Position numbers and translations under genes: made by a program. Below are positions 8,069 through 15,780 of a stretch of 35,139 nucleotides of DNA, in pieces. A model generated the notes under the pieces. The model did no database searches, was not told the origin of the DNA, and saw only the letters and a program-made list of their open reading frames with translations. The stretch's first letter is position 1. The number at the start of each line of letters is the position of its first letter. The stretch is from CAYJAZ01 sp964369165. Its GTDB lineage: Bacteria > Desulfobacterota > Desulfovibrionia > Desulfovibrionales > Desulfovibrionaceae. The stretch spans positions 1 through 35,139 of the forward strand of contig CAYJFE010000017.1 in NCBI GenBank assembly GCA_964369165.1. The letters run 5' to 3'.

Positions 8069-9619
8069 TTATTCTAAAGCAGATTTTGAATTATGTAGGG
8101 GTGTAGAAAGAGGATAATAAAGCTCAATTGTATGCGAAATCATTTGGGCTACTTGATATTTGCTTTGTATCACTTGCTTTGTGTCTTGATGCATGCCTTC
8201 ATCTACATTATTTTGCTCAGGGTAAAACAGTATAGTTTTATCGTCTATATCACTCTCTGTAACTGATTCTTTTTCGATGAAATAGTTAGTTTTGCCTTGT
8301 TCTTTATTAAGGGTAAAATCAAGAGCATATTCAAAAATTTTCTTATGATAGTCGCGCGTAGCATTTTCTGAAGCTACTTCATTTGGATTTGTAATTGCTT
8401 GTTTGACATATATAAATTTGTATCCTGCTGTATAGAGGCTTGCAAGATGGTTAGTTATTGGCATATGCTCCTGCCTTAGCTGGTGAGTTTCCTGTATAGT
8501 TTCAAATTGATCTTCTAAATGATGAATAGGGATAAGCAAGATTAAAATAGAACATAAGAGAGGCAAAAATTTGTGTATACGAAAGGAAAGGAGTGACCAA
8601 TAAAACAAAGCAGGAAAAACCATAAGAATAGCAGGTATAAGATAATATTGTTTAGGCAAATTTAAAATAATAAATGCAAAAGCATAAGCTATTCCCGCAT
8701 AAAGATTTGCATCAAAAAAGCTATGCTTTTGTTGATTTTTTTTGAAAATAATAAAATAAGCTCTAATTATTCCAATTATTGCTGCAGCAAGCAAGGATTT
8801 TTCTTTGATAAAAACTTTTTCAAAGGCATCAATGAAGTCACCTGCAAACCTTCCGGTAGCATAAAATCCAGTGGCTGTGCTGTAGGCAAATATATAAAAT
8901 AACAAAAGATAAATAATTGCATTTGCTATAAGTAATATATTGAAAATTTTATGGTTTTTTGTCATTGCCTTAAAATGGAAAATGCAATTGAAGAGCGCAA
9001 TAACTAAAAGAGCTCCAAAAACAGGTTCTTTATAATAACAAGCAATAGCGCCAGATAAAACACTTAGAAAATAAAACAATAGCTTATCATTTTTTAATGC
9101 TTTATAATAAAGAAGTAAAAAGAGAGAGATGAATAAAATAATCATTCTTTCTGGGAAGATAAGATCCATCTGAATTTTCATAAAATCTTTTACTGTAAAT
9201 AAGGAAAAGAAAAAGATGGGTAAGAGATAAAGGGAATAGGAAAAAGTAGTGTCTTTTTCAATGCAAAAAAGCAAATAAATATAGAAAAATGAAAAAGCAA
9301 GGAAGGTAAGGCATACCCAAACATAGTGCTCATAAGGGCTTGGTATGTCAGAAAAAAGAAAAAGTATATTGAAGTCGAGGTAAACAATGGGCATAAAGCG
9401 CATTACGTATGAAAAAATTCCATAACCTAGCTCAAATGGGATTCCAATAGCAGTTCTCGTCCAAAAAGCATGATCATCACCTAATATCCAATTTGCTTCA
9501 TGAATTATGCTATAAGAAAGATAGAAGAGAGTAATGGCGCATACAATAAATGTGAAAATATATTGAGTAGAGCGTGAGAGAAGCAATTTTTTATAATTTA
9601 AAGATTTATTTTGATGCAT
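8069..9619 (-). CDS. Polytopic membrane glycosyltransferase, GtrC-like (GT-C fold)
   Basis: 516 residues with about 10-11 hydrophobic helices (roughly residues 17-385), followed by a soluble tail of about 130 residues, presumably periplasmic. The first large external loop contains ILGDDHAFW near residue 47; acidic residues there are typical of GT-C enzymes that use lipid-phosphate sugars. Position directly between a cytoplasmic GT2 and gtrB supports a role as the acceptor-specific enzyme of a Gtr system, adding a side-branch sugar to LPS in the periplasm. Overall similarity to named Gtr proteins cannot be judged by eye, because this class diverges fast. The gap to the upstream gene is only 14 bases. 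Confidence 0.7.
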   Translation of the reverse strand: MHQNKSLNYKKLLLSRSTQYIFTFIVCAITLFYLSYSIIHEANWILGDDHAFWTRTAIGIPFELGYGIFSYVMRFMPIVYLDFNILFLFSDIPSPYEHYVWVCLTFLAFSFFYIYLLFCIEKDTTFSYSLYLLPIFFFSLFTVKDFMKIQMDLIFPERMIILFISLFLLLYYKALKNDKLLFYFLSVLSGAIACYYKEPVFGALLVIALFNCIFHFKAMTKNHKIFNILLIANAIIYLLLFYIFAYSTATGFYATGRFAGDFIDAFEKVFIKEKSLLAAAIIGIIRAYFIIFKKNQQKHSFFDANLYAGIAYAFAFIILNLPKQYYLIPAILMVFPALFYWSLLSFRIHKFLPLLCSILILLIPIHHLEDQFETIQETHQLRQEHMPITNHLASLYTAGYKFIYVKQAITNPNEVASENATRDYHKKIFEYALDFTLNKEQGKTNYFIEKESVTESDIDDKTILFYPEQNNVDEGMHQDTKQVIQSKYQVAQMISHTIELYYPLSTPLHNSKSALE

Positions 9620-9633
9620 ATACCTTCCTTATA

Positions 9634-11079
9634 TTATTTCTTTTTTGTGCTTAAGGGGATAAAGCCGAATAAAAACGATTTTTTTTCCCACATCGTTTCT
9701 ATCGTGCGCAAGAAAGTGAGCTTTTTAAATAGTTTTATCCTGTGTTTCCACCTTACTTTATCATAGGGGGATTTTGTGTCTAAATAATTATATAATTGTA
9801 TATATTGCTCTTTTTTTGAGAAATTTTCTTTGTCTGCATATATTGTGACAAGAGTTTCTTTTTCATAGCCATAAGCAAAGCCTTGTTGTAGAAATAATTC
9901 GATATGAAAAAGATAGTCATCAAAATTTGTTTTGCTAAAATCTATGTAGTTCATTAAATTTCTATCATAAACAAAGGCTTGATAGGGAATAGGTATATCT
10001 ATAAACTCTTTACGCAAAAGAAGTTTATTCCAAGAAATACTATTTGCATTATTTGTATTATCTAGACAGATATCACTATAAATCGCCTGAATTTTCTCGA
10101 TGGCAAATCTTTGCATGATTTTATTGATAACAGTTGTGCTCGATAAAGTAGCATTTGGCGGCAAGATTAATATATAGTCACCAGTAGCTTCTTCTAAAGC
10201 TTTTTTTAAGGCTATAAGAAAATTATTGCCTTGATATTCAAGACAGATATGTTCAACATTATTATAGTCTTGTGCCTGTACACTCTGCTTATTTTCATGT
10301 AATTGTTTTTCTATAATATGTGTGAGCGGGTTTTGATAAAGAGTGAGTATGCTTAGTTTAGCTTCATTCGTGCCTAACTTTGAAGAAGCATTTGCAAGAA
10401 TTTTATTCTTATGCGCTAGATATTTCTTTCTCAATCCTTTTGCCTCATTGATTGTATCATGCGCGCAAGCACCGCCTATGCGAAAGGTTGTGAAGGTGTA
10501 GGGTAGAGCAATGCCTTTATAGCCATGTAAGAAAAGTTTAAACACAAAGTCATAATCGGCAGCTATTTTATATTGCAGATCAAAAGAGTATCTACGCAAA
10601 ATTTCTGTTTTGCAAAATAATGTTGGGTGGCCAAATGGCATCAGTTTGAAAATATTTGAAAAATCAGCATAAAGAGTATAGTTTTCTTCAGGTTTTTCTT
10701 CGTTTAAGTGGTACATATTACTGCATACAAAATCGAGATTATTCTCTTCAAGACTGTGTACGCATTTTTCCACCATGCGATTATCATGATAGAAATCATC
10801 AGAATTAAGAAGAGCAATATATTTGCCTTTTGCGTGCTTTATGCCTTTATTCATGGCATCATAAATGCCACTGTCAGGCTCTGAAAAATATTCTAAACCA
10901 AGTTCTTTTATAAGTTCAATTGTTCCGTCATTAGAAGCTCCGTCAATAATCAAATGCTGGATGTGTGGGTAGTTTTGGTTTCTAACAGATTGAACAGCCT
11001 GTAAGAATGTTTCTTTTCTGCCTGCATTGATTAAATTATAAGTGACAGTAACAACTGTAACGAGTGCTTTATTTTCCAT
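9634..11079 (-). CDS. GT2 glycosyltransferase with a second, degenerate GT2 domain
   Basis: 481 residues. Domain 1 (about 6-225) is a canonical GT-A: VTVVTVTYN, LIIDGASNDGT, GIYDAMNKGI and the metal-binding NSDD at 92-95. Domain 2 (about 240-410) repeats the same order with QSVQAQDYNNVEHICLEYQG aligned to QSVRNQNYPHIQHLIIDGAS, and ALEEATGDYILILPPNA aligned to GIKHAKGKYIALLNSDD, but its DxD position is PPNA, so it is probably non-catalytic. The C-terminus ends in a basic module (KKSFLFGFIPLSTKKK) that resembles the end of the GT2 at 17775. Domain 1 is a close paralogue of that protein. It is the first gene of a three-gene minus-strand operon. No Shine-Dalgarno precedes ATG 11079; see the promoter entry. 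Confidence 0.85.
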   Translation of the reverse strand: MENKALVTVVTVTYNLINAGRKETFLQAVQSVRNQNYPHIQHLIIDGASNDGTIELIKELGLEYFSEPDSGIYDAMNKGIKHAKGKYIALLNSDDFYHDNRMVEKCVHSLEENNLDFVCSNMYHLNEEKPEENYTLYADFSNIFKLMPFGHPTLFCKTEILRRYSFDLQYKIAADYDFVFKLFLHGYKGIALPYTFTTFRIGGACAHDTINEAKGLRKKYLAHKNKILANASSKLGTNEAKLSILTLYQNPLTHIIEKQLHENKQSVQAQDYNNVEHICLEYQGNNFLIALKKALEEATGDYILILPPNATLSSTTVINKIMQRFAIEKIQAIYSDICLDNTNNANSISWNKLLLRKEFIDIPIPYQAFVYDRNLMNYIDFSKTNFDDYLFHIELFLQQGFAYGYEKETLVTIYADKENFSKKEQYIQLYNYLDTKSPYDKVRWKHRIKLFKKLTFLRTIETMWEKKSFLFGFIPLSTKKK

Positions 11080-11084
11080 AATTT

Positions 11085-11113
11085 ATTATAATATGCTTTT
11101 TTTAGAAGGTCAA
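11085..11113 (-). promoter_or_regulatory. Sigma-70 promoter, apparently producing a leaderless mRNA
   Basis: On the minus strand TTGACC (11113-11108), a 17-bp spacer and a perfect TATAAT (11090-11085) are seen. The predicted start of transcription, 5-7 bases past the -10 box, falls on or next to the A of the ATG at 11079. No Shine-Dalgarno exists between the -10 box and the ATG. It drives the operon of the GT2 fusion, GtrC-like gene and gtrB. Confidence 0.75.
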
Positions 11114-11125
11114 TTTAAATTCAAC

Positions 11126-11155
11126 TTGAAAATGCCTTGAGAATTATTCTAAAAT
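11126..11155 (+). promoter_or_regulatory. Candidate sigma-70 promoter for the GT4 gene
   Basis: TTGAAA (11126-11131), an 18-bp spacer and TAAAAT (11150-11155) lie about 32 bases upstream of the ATG at 11187, in the 107-bp divergent region shared with the opposite promoter. Both boxes are reasonable but not perfect. Confidence 0.45.
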
Positions 11156-11186
11156 AAGCTATTCATTGGCTTTGTATGGAGAAAAT

Positions 11187-12602
11187 ATGAATTTAAGATA
11201 CATATATTATAAAGTTCTGAGACTTTGCCATTTTATTTCAGAATTAGAATTTAAAAGAAAAATAGCATATTATTCTACTGCGTATAAAGTTGTTAGCCGT
11301 TCAAAGCTTTTTAATAAAAATTGGTATCTCTCAGAATATCCACAAGTAAAAGAAAGTGGCATGGATTCCATAACTCACTATATTAACGATGGTTTTAGGG
11401 ATGGGCTCCTTCCTTCAAAGGATTTTGATTCAAAAAAAATCTTTATCTTGCCCTATCCAGTCTCTTATTATGGATTTCATAATTCAAAAGCAAAGAAAAA
11501 TGCCTTTGTAGAACATGCAGAAGAAAATAGAGTAGAAAACTTCAAAAAAGAACAGAGAAAAATTCTTTTGTTGACGCATAGCCTTTCTTTAACTGGTGCC
11601 CCAAGAGCTTTATTTAACTTAGCAAAAGTTTTACAGAAAAAAGGGCTTGAGCCCGTTGTTTTATCGCCCTCCTTTGGTGATTTAGAAAAGGAATTAGAAA
11701 ACAATGGCATTGAATTCTATATTGAGCCGATTTTGCTTATGCGCTTGCTCTTTCAAGATGAAACAATTAAAGCTTTTTTTCAATCTTTTTCAATAATTGT
11801 GTTCAATACATTGCCGTCATTGCGCTATGCTCCATTTATTACAAGCGAAAACAAGAAACTAGCATGGATACACGAGGCTCGCCTTGCTTTTGAAAGAGAA
11901 GCGGCAATGGTCGATGTTCATAAACTGTTTGAAAATATTGATGAAGTATATTCAGTGGGAGAATATTCAAAATCCTATACCGATAAATATATAGAAAAAT
12001 CAAAATCAAATATTTTACTTTATGCAATAAAAGAATTTGAAAATAGTAAGCATATTATGCAAAAGGATAAACAATTTTCCTTTGCAATTTTTGGGCACTG
12101 CTCGGAGCGAAAAGGACACGATGTTTTTATAAAAGCTGTGCAAAAACTTCCTAAGGAAGTGAAAGAAGCTTGTGTGTTTAAGATAATAGGAAAAATTGAT
12201 GAAAGAAAATTTTCCCAAAATATTAAGAGAGTTGCACAAGAAGAGGGAATTATTTGTACAGGACAACTTTCTTATATAGACACTCTATCTGAGATGAGTA
12301 GGATAGATTGTGTCGTTTGCCCATCAACCGATGATCCTATGCCGATGGTCTGCACAGAGGCTTTCATGCTTCAAAAAACAGTTTTGGTTTCCACACAAAC
12401 AGGCACAGCTTATTTTATAAAGCATGGAGATAATGGCTATGTGTTTGATGTAGAAGAAGATATATTATGCAAACTTTTAGTAGATGTGTATACACATAGA
12501 AGTAAATTAGAGCTAATTGGAAAAGAAGCAAGAAAAATATATTTACAAAATTTTACTGACGAAACTTTTGAAAGAGAAATAGAGAAAATTTTTCTTCATT
12601 AA
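11187..12602 (+). CDS. GT4 glycosyltransferase with an N-terminal WYLxxYPxV module
   Basis: About 471 residues. ATG 11187 is chosen for its GGAG 5-6 bases upstream; the longer frame begins with a TTG. Residues 41-80 (LFNKNWYLSEYPQVKESGMD and following, to HYINDGFRDG and PSKDFD) match a short module seen at one end of many polysaccharide glycosyltransferases, usually written FDxxYYLxxYPDV...GxDPxxHYxxxGxxEGRxP. A GT-B fold follows: LLTHSLSLTGAPRALFNL opens the acceptor domain and CPSTDDPMPMVCTEAFMLQ carries the E-x7-E-like donor-site region. The donor and acceptor are unknown. It stands alone before the gmd promoter, so it may be separately transcribed. Confidence 0.85.
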   Translation: MNLRYIYYKVLRLCHFISELEFKRKIAYYSTAYKVVSRSKLFNKNWYLSEYPQVKESGMDSITHYINDGFRDGLLPSKDFDSKKIFILPYPVSYYGFHNSKAKKNAFVEHAEENRVENFKKEQRKILLLTHSLSLTGAPRALFNLAKVLQKKGLEPVVLSPSFGDLEKELENNGIEFYIEPILLMRLLFQDETIKAFFQSFSIIVFNTLPSLRYAPFITSENKKLAWIHEARLAFEREAAMVDVHKLFENIDEVYSVGEYSKSYTDKYIEKSKSNILLYAIKEFENSKHIMQKDKQFSFAIFGHCSERKGHDVFIKAVQKLPKEVKEACVFKIIGKIDERKFSQNIKRVAQEEGIICTGQLSYIDTLSEMSRIDCVVCPSTDDPMPMVCTEAFMLQKTVLVSTQTGTAYFIKHGDNGYVFDVEEDILCKLLVDVYTHRSKLELIGKEARKIYLQNFTDETFEREIEKIFLH

Positions 12603-12660
12603 ACAAATTTTTCAATAGTTTGTTTTAGTGACAATAAAATCTTATCTATGGATTAATCTT

Positions 12661-12689
12661 TTGACAAGGAAAAAGAAAATAGCTAGTAT
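12661..12689 (+). promoter_or_regulatory. Strong sigma-70 promoter upstream of gmd
   Basis: A consensus TTGACA (12661-12666), an exact 17-bp spacer and TAGTAT (12684-12689) are present. The predicted 5' leader is about 24 bases and contains a GGGGG ribosome-binding site at 12709-12713, 6 bases before ATG 12720. This gives the GDP-6-deoxyhexose genes their own start of transcription inside the plus-strand block. Confidence 0.75.
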
Positions 12690-12719
12690 GAGAAAAATAA
12701 GCAAAATTGGGGGAATACT

Positions 12720-13793
12720 ATGAAAAAAGCTATAATCACAGGCATTACAGGTCAAGACGGTTCTTATCTTGCCGAATTACTTATAGAAAAGAATTATGAA
12801 GTGCATGGCATTATCCGTAGAGCCTCCTCTTTTAATACACAAAGAATAGACCATATAATAGGCGATAAGAATTTACATATACATTACGGAGATTTGACAG
12901 ATTCGACTAATTTAAATCGCCTGATTAAGGAAATTGAACCAAACGAAATTTATAATCTTGCTGCGCAATCACACGTTAAAGTCAGCTGGGATTGTCCTGA
13001 ATATACGGCAGATACTGTCGGAATGGGGGCTCTTCGTTTGCTTGAAGCAATTAGAGTAAATAATTTAGAAAATAAAACAAAGTATTATCAAGCCTCAACC
13101 TCAGAATTATATGGTTTGATTCAAGAGCCTGTGCAATCTGAAAAAACTCCTTTTTATCCGCGTTCACCTTATGCTGTCGCAAAACTTTATGCCTACTGGA
13201 TTACTGTAAACTACCGTGAAAGTTTTGATATGTTTGCCTGCAATGGTATTTTGTTTAACCACGAATCACCCCGTCGTGGTGAAACTTTTGTGACAAGAAA
13301 AATTACTATTTCAGCTACACGCATTTCACAAGGCTTGCAAGACTGCCTTTATCTTGGTAATTTGGATGCGAAAAGAGATTGGGGGCATGCAAAAGACTAT
13401 GTCGAAGGAATGTGGAGAATGCTGCAAGTTGAAACTCCTGAAGACTATGTTTTAGCCACAAATGCTACAACTTCGGTTCGTGATTTTTGCACAATGACAT
13501 TCAAAAACTTAGGCATTGAAATTGAATGGAGTGGCAAGGGCATTGATGAAAAAGGCATTGATAAAGCTACAGGGAAAGTTTTGGTAGCTGTTGATGAAAA
13601 ATACTTCCGTCCTGCTGAGGTAGAACTTTTACTTGGTGATAGCACAAAAGCTCAAAGCCAACTAGGTTGGAAACCTCAGTATGATTTGGCGATGCTTTGC
13701 AAAGAAATGGTTGATTCTGATTTGGCATTGGCTAAAAAAGAAAAAGTGTTGAAAGATAATGGCTTTGAAGTAAATACTTCTTTTGTTGATTAG
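12720..13793 (+). CDS. gmd: GDP-mannose 4,6-dehydratase
   Basis: 357 residues, a clear extended SDR. Features are GITGQDG (8-14) for NADP, the Gmd-typical RRASSFNTQRI (33-43), TSE at 127-129, the catalytic YAVAK (Tyr151, Lys155), and the NHESPRRGETFVTRKI signature. It converts GDP-mannose to GDP-4-keto-6-deoxy-mannose, the shared precursor of GDP-L-fucose and GDP-D-rhamnose. The next gene is fcl (13 bases later) and an rmd-like gene follows two genes on, so the intermediate can branch. The substrate probably comes from the manC product at the left edge. A strong promoter and ribosome-binding site sit directly upstream. Confidence 0.97.
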   Translation: MKKAIITGITGQDGSYLAELLIEKNYEVHGIIRRASSFNTQRIDHIIGDKNLHIHYGDLTDSTNLNRLIKEIEPNEIYNLAAQSHVKVSWDCPEYTADTVGMGALRLLEAIRVNNLENKTKYYQASTSELYGLIQEPVQSEKTPFYPRSPYAVAKLYAYWITVNYRESFDMFACNGILFNHESPRRGETFVTRKITISATRISQGLQDCLYLGNLDAKRDWGHAKDYVEGMWRMLQVETPEDYVLATNATTSVRDFCTMTFKNLGIEIEWSGKGIDEKGIDKATGKVLVAVDEKYFRPAEVELLLGDSTKAQSQLGWKPQYDLAMLCKEMVDSDLALAKKEKVLKDNGFEVNTSFVD

Positions 13794-13805
13794 TCGGGGT
13801 AATGC

Positions 13806-14864
13806 GTGAAAAAATCAGCAAAAATATATATAGCTGGGCATAATGGTCTTGCAGGTTCAGCAATTATGCGAGCTTTAGAAAAAGAGGGCTACAATAACCT
13901 TGTCTATAAAAGAAGCAGTGAAGTGAATCTTTGTAGGCAAGAAGAAGTAGAGAATTTTTTTGAACAAGAAAAACCTGAATATGTCTTTTTGTGTGCTGCA
14001 AAAGTAGGCGGCATTATGGCTAATAGCACATATCCTGCTGAATTTATATATGACAATCTTATGATTTCCACAAATGTTATCCATGCGGCTTATAAGTTTG
14101 GCGCCAAAAAACTTCTTAATATGGGCTCATCGTGCATATATCCAAAACTTGCGCCACAGCCTATGAAAGAAGATGCTCTGCTTACTTCAGCTCTTGAGAG
14201 TACAAATGAAGCCTATGCTGTAGCGAAAATTGCAGCGATCAAGCTTTGTCGCTACTATAACGAACAATACGGTACAAATTTTATTTCTGTTATGCCAACT
14301 AACCAATATGGCATTGGCGATAATTTTAATATGGAAACCGCTCACTTGCTTCCTATGGTGATGCGCCGTTTTCATCTAGCTAAGCTCTTACAAGCGAATG
14401 ACTTTGAGGCAATTAAAAAAGATTTAAAAAGATATAAGCTTGGTTGGAACTTAGATAGTCAAATAAATTTTGACGATGAAAAATCTATAGAAGCAGTGCT
14501 TGCAAAAGTGGGTGCTTATCGTGATAAAGTTGTGATGTGGGGCGATGGCTCTGTATATAGAGAATTGATGAATAGCGATGATTTAGCCTCTGCCTGCCTA
14601 TATCTTATGGACAATAAAGATTATAAAGAAATAGGCGAATTTGTAAATGTTACCGACGGTACTGACATAAAGCTTTGTGATTTATTTGAAACAGTCAAAG
14701 AAGTGTTGCAATTTGAGGGTGCTATTGAATATGACACTTCAAAACCAAATGGCACGCCAAGAAAGCTTATGGATGGTGCAAAGATTAAATCGCTTGGCTG
14801 GGCGCCTAATATCGCCTTAGATAATGGCATTGCCAGTTTCTATACTTGGTATAGAGGATTATAG
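13806..14864 (+). CDS. fcl: GDP-L-fucose synthase
   Basis: 352 residues. GHNGLAG (11-17) binds NADP. SSC at 108-110 and YAVAK (Tyr137, Lys141) match the Ser/Cys/Tyr/Lys set known from E. coli GDP-fucose synthase (Ser107, Cys109, Tyr136, Lys140). The protein is about 30 residues longer than the E. coli enzyme because of an insertion around residues 198-235 (KKDLKRYKLGWNL and after), a length class known in other bacteria. It performs the 3,5-epimerisation and 4-reduction that yield GDP-L-fucose. The start is GTG 13806 with GGGG about 6 bases upstream. It is followed after one base by a probable fucosyltransferase. Confidence 0.95.
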   Translation: MKKSAKIYIAGHNGLAGSAIMRALEKEGYNNLVYKRSSEVNLCRQEEVENFFEQEKPEYVFLCAAKVGGIMANSTYPAEFIYDNLMISTNVIHAAYKFGAKKLLNMGSSCIYPKLAPQPMKEDALLTSALESTNEAYAVAKIAAIKLCRYYNEQYGTNFISVMPTNQYGIGDNFNMETAHLLPMVMRRFHLAKLLQANDFEAIKKDLKRYKLGWNLDSQINFDDEKSIEAVLAKVGAYRDKVVMWGDGSVYRELMNSDDLASACLYLMDNKDYKEIGEFVNVTDGTDIKLCDLFETVKEVLQFEGAIEYDTSKPNGTPRKLMDGAKIKSLGWAPNIALDNGIASFYTWYRGL

Positions 14865-14865
14865 C

Positions 14866-15777
14866 ATGGCAAAGTTTCTCGATGAGTATACGCAAAGAAA
14901 CAATAGCTATACAAAGAAATGTATTTTCAATGTAGGTCATGGGTCAGGCTTTTTTTCAGAAATTAATTTCATGATTTTTGCCATGACTTATTGTGATAGG
15001 GAGAAAATAAAGTTTACTCTTTACTCTGATAATGCAAATTTCTCTAATGAAAATGGCTGGGAAGAGTTTTTTATTCCCTTTTGCGAAAAAAATCATCATC
15101 CTCTTAATAAATATAATTATCGTCATCTTTCTCGTAAGGGAACTTTTTCTAGGAAAGTAAAAAGCTTTAGGCGGAGATTGCAGAATGTATTTGTCAAAAA
15201 GCTCATTGGCACAGACTATTTTACCTATGATGTTTTTATATGGGAAGATATGAAGGGTTTCAATTCATGGGAAGAATTGCTTGATTCTTCAAAAGAATAC
15301 GCTCTCTGTGCATGGAGATTTAATGAGCAGACACAAAAAGAAGTAGATTTACTTTGCAACGAGCTTGCTATGCCTAAAGATTATGTAGGTTTACACGTAA
15401 GGCGTGGTGATAAATTAGCCCTAGAAAATTTAGACACTCCAACCTCAAAGCTTTATATGGATGCTGTGCAAAAAATATCACAAGTGAAAAATATCTTTGT
15501 TTTTTGTGATGATTACAGAGATTTTGAGGAACTGCAAAGCAATTATAAAGACTATACTTTTTATACATTTTGCAAAGCAAGTGAACAAGGCTATTTTCAT
15601 CATGAATATTCTGCCCGTCCTTGGGAAGAAAGAAGAGCTGATATGATAAAACTCTTGGCAAATATTGAAATTCTTCGTGCTTCTAAGCATACTATAGGCA
15701 CATGGATTGCTAATCCTTCTCATTTTCTTGCTATGGTAATGCCTAAAGACTTATTTCATTTTGTTGAGAAGGTGTAG
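14866..15777 (+). CDS. Putative fucosyltransferase with HxRRGD motif (GT23/GT11-like)
   Basis: About 303 residues. ATG 14866 follows the fcl stop by one base and has GAGG 8 bases upstream; the longer in-frame ATG at 14824 lies inside fcl and is unlikely. The central motif YVGLHVRRGDK (His177 to Lys183) is the GDP-fucose-binding HxRRxD signature of alpha-1,2, alpha-1,6 and O-fucosyltransferases. After it come FCDDYRDFEEL, an ARPWEERRADMIKLLANIE helix and GTWIANPSHF, an order closer to NodZ/FUT8 (GT23) than to bacterial GT11. The first 60 residues (GHGSGFFSEINF) also fit. Its position right after gmd and fcl supports GDP-fucose as donor. Linkage and acceptor are not readable. Confidence 0.75.
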   Translation: MAKFLDEYTQRNNSYTKKCIFNVGHGSGFFSEINFMIFAMTYCDREKIKFTLYSDNANFSNENGWEEFFIPFCEKNHHPLNKYNYRHLSRKGTFSRKVKSFRRRLQNVFVKKLIGTDYFTYDVFIWEDMKGFNSWEELLDSSKEYALCAWRFNEQTQKEVDLLCNELAMPKDYVGLHVRRGDKLALENLDTPTSKLYMDAVQKISQVKNIFVFCDDYRDFEELQSNYKDYTFYTFCKASEQGYFHHEYSARPWEERRADMIKLLANIEILRASKHTIGTWIANPSHFLAMVMPKDLFHFVEKV

Positions 15778-15780
15778 GTT

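Noticed and set aside
12601..12626. AAACAAA...TTTGTTTT inverted repeat after the GT4 gene as a terminator
   Set aside because: The seven-base stem is almost all A-T with an 11-base loop, too weak to call as a terminator.
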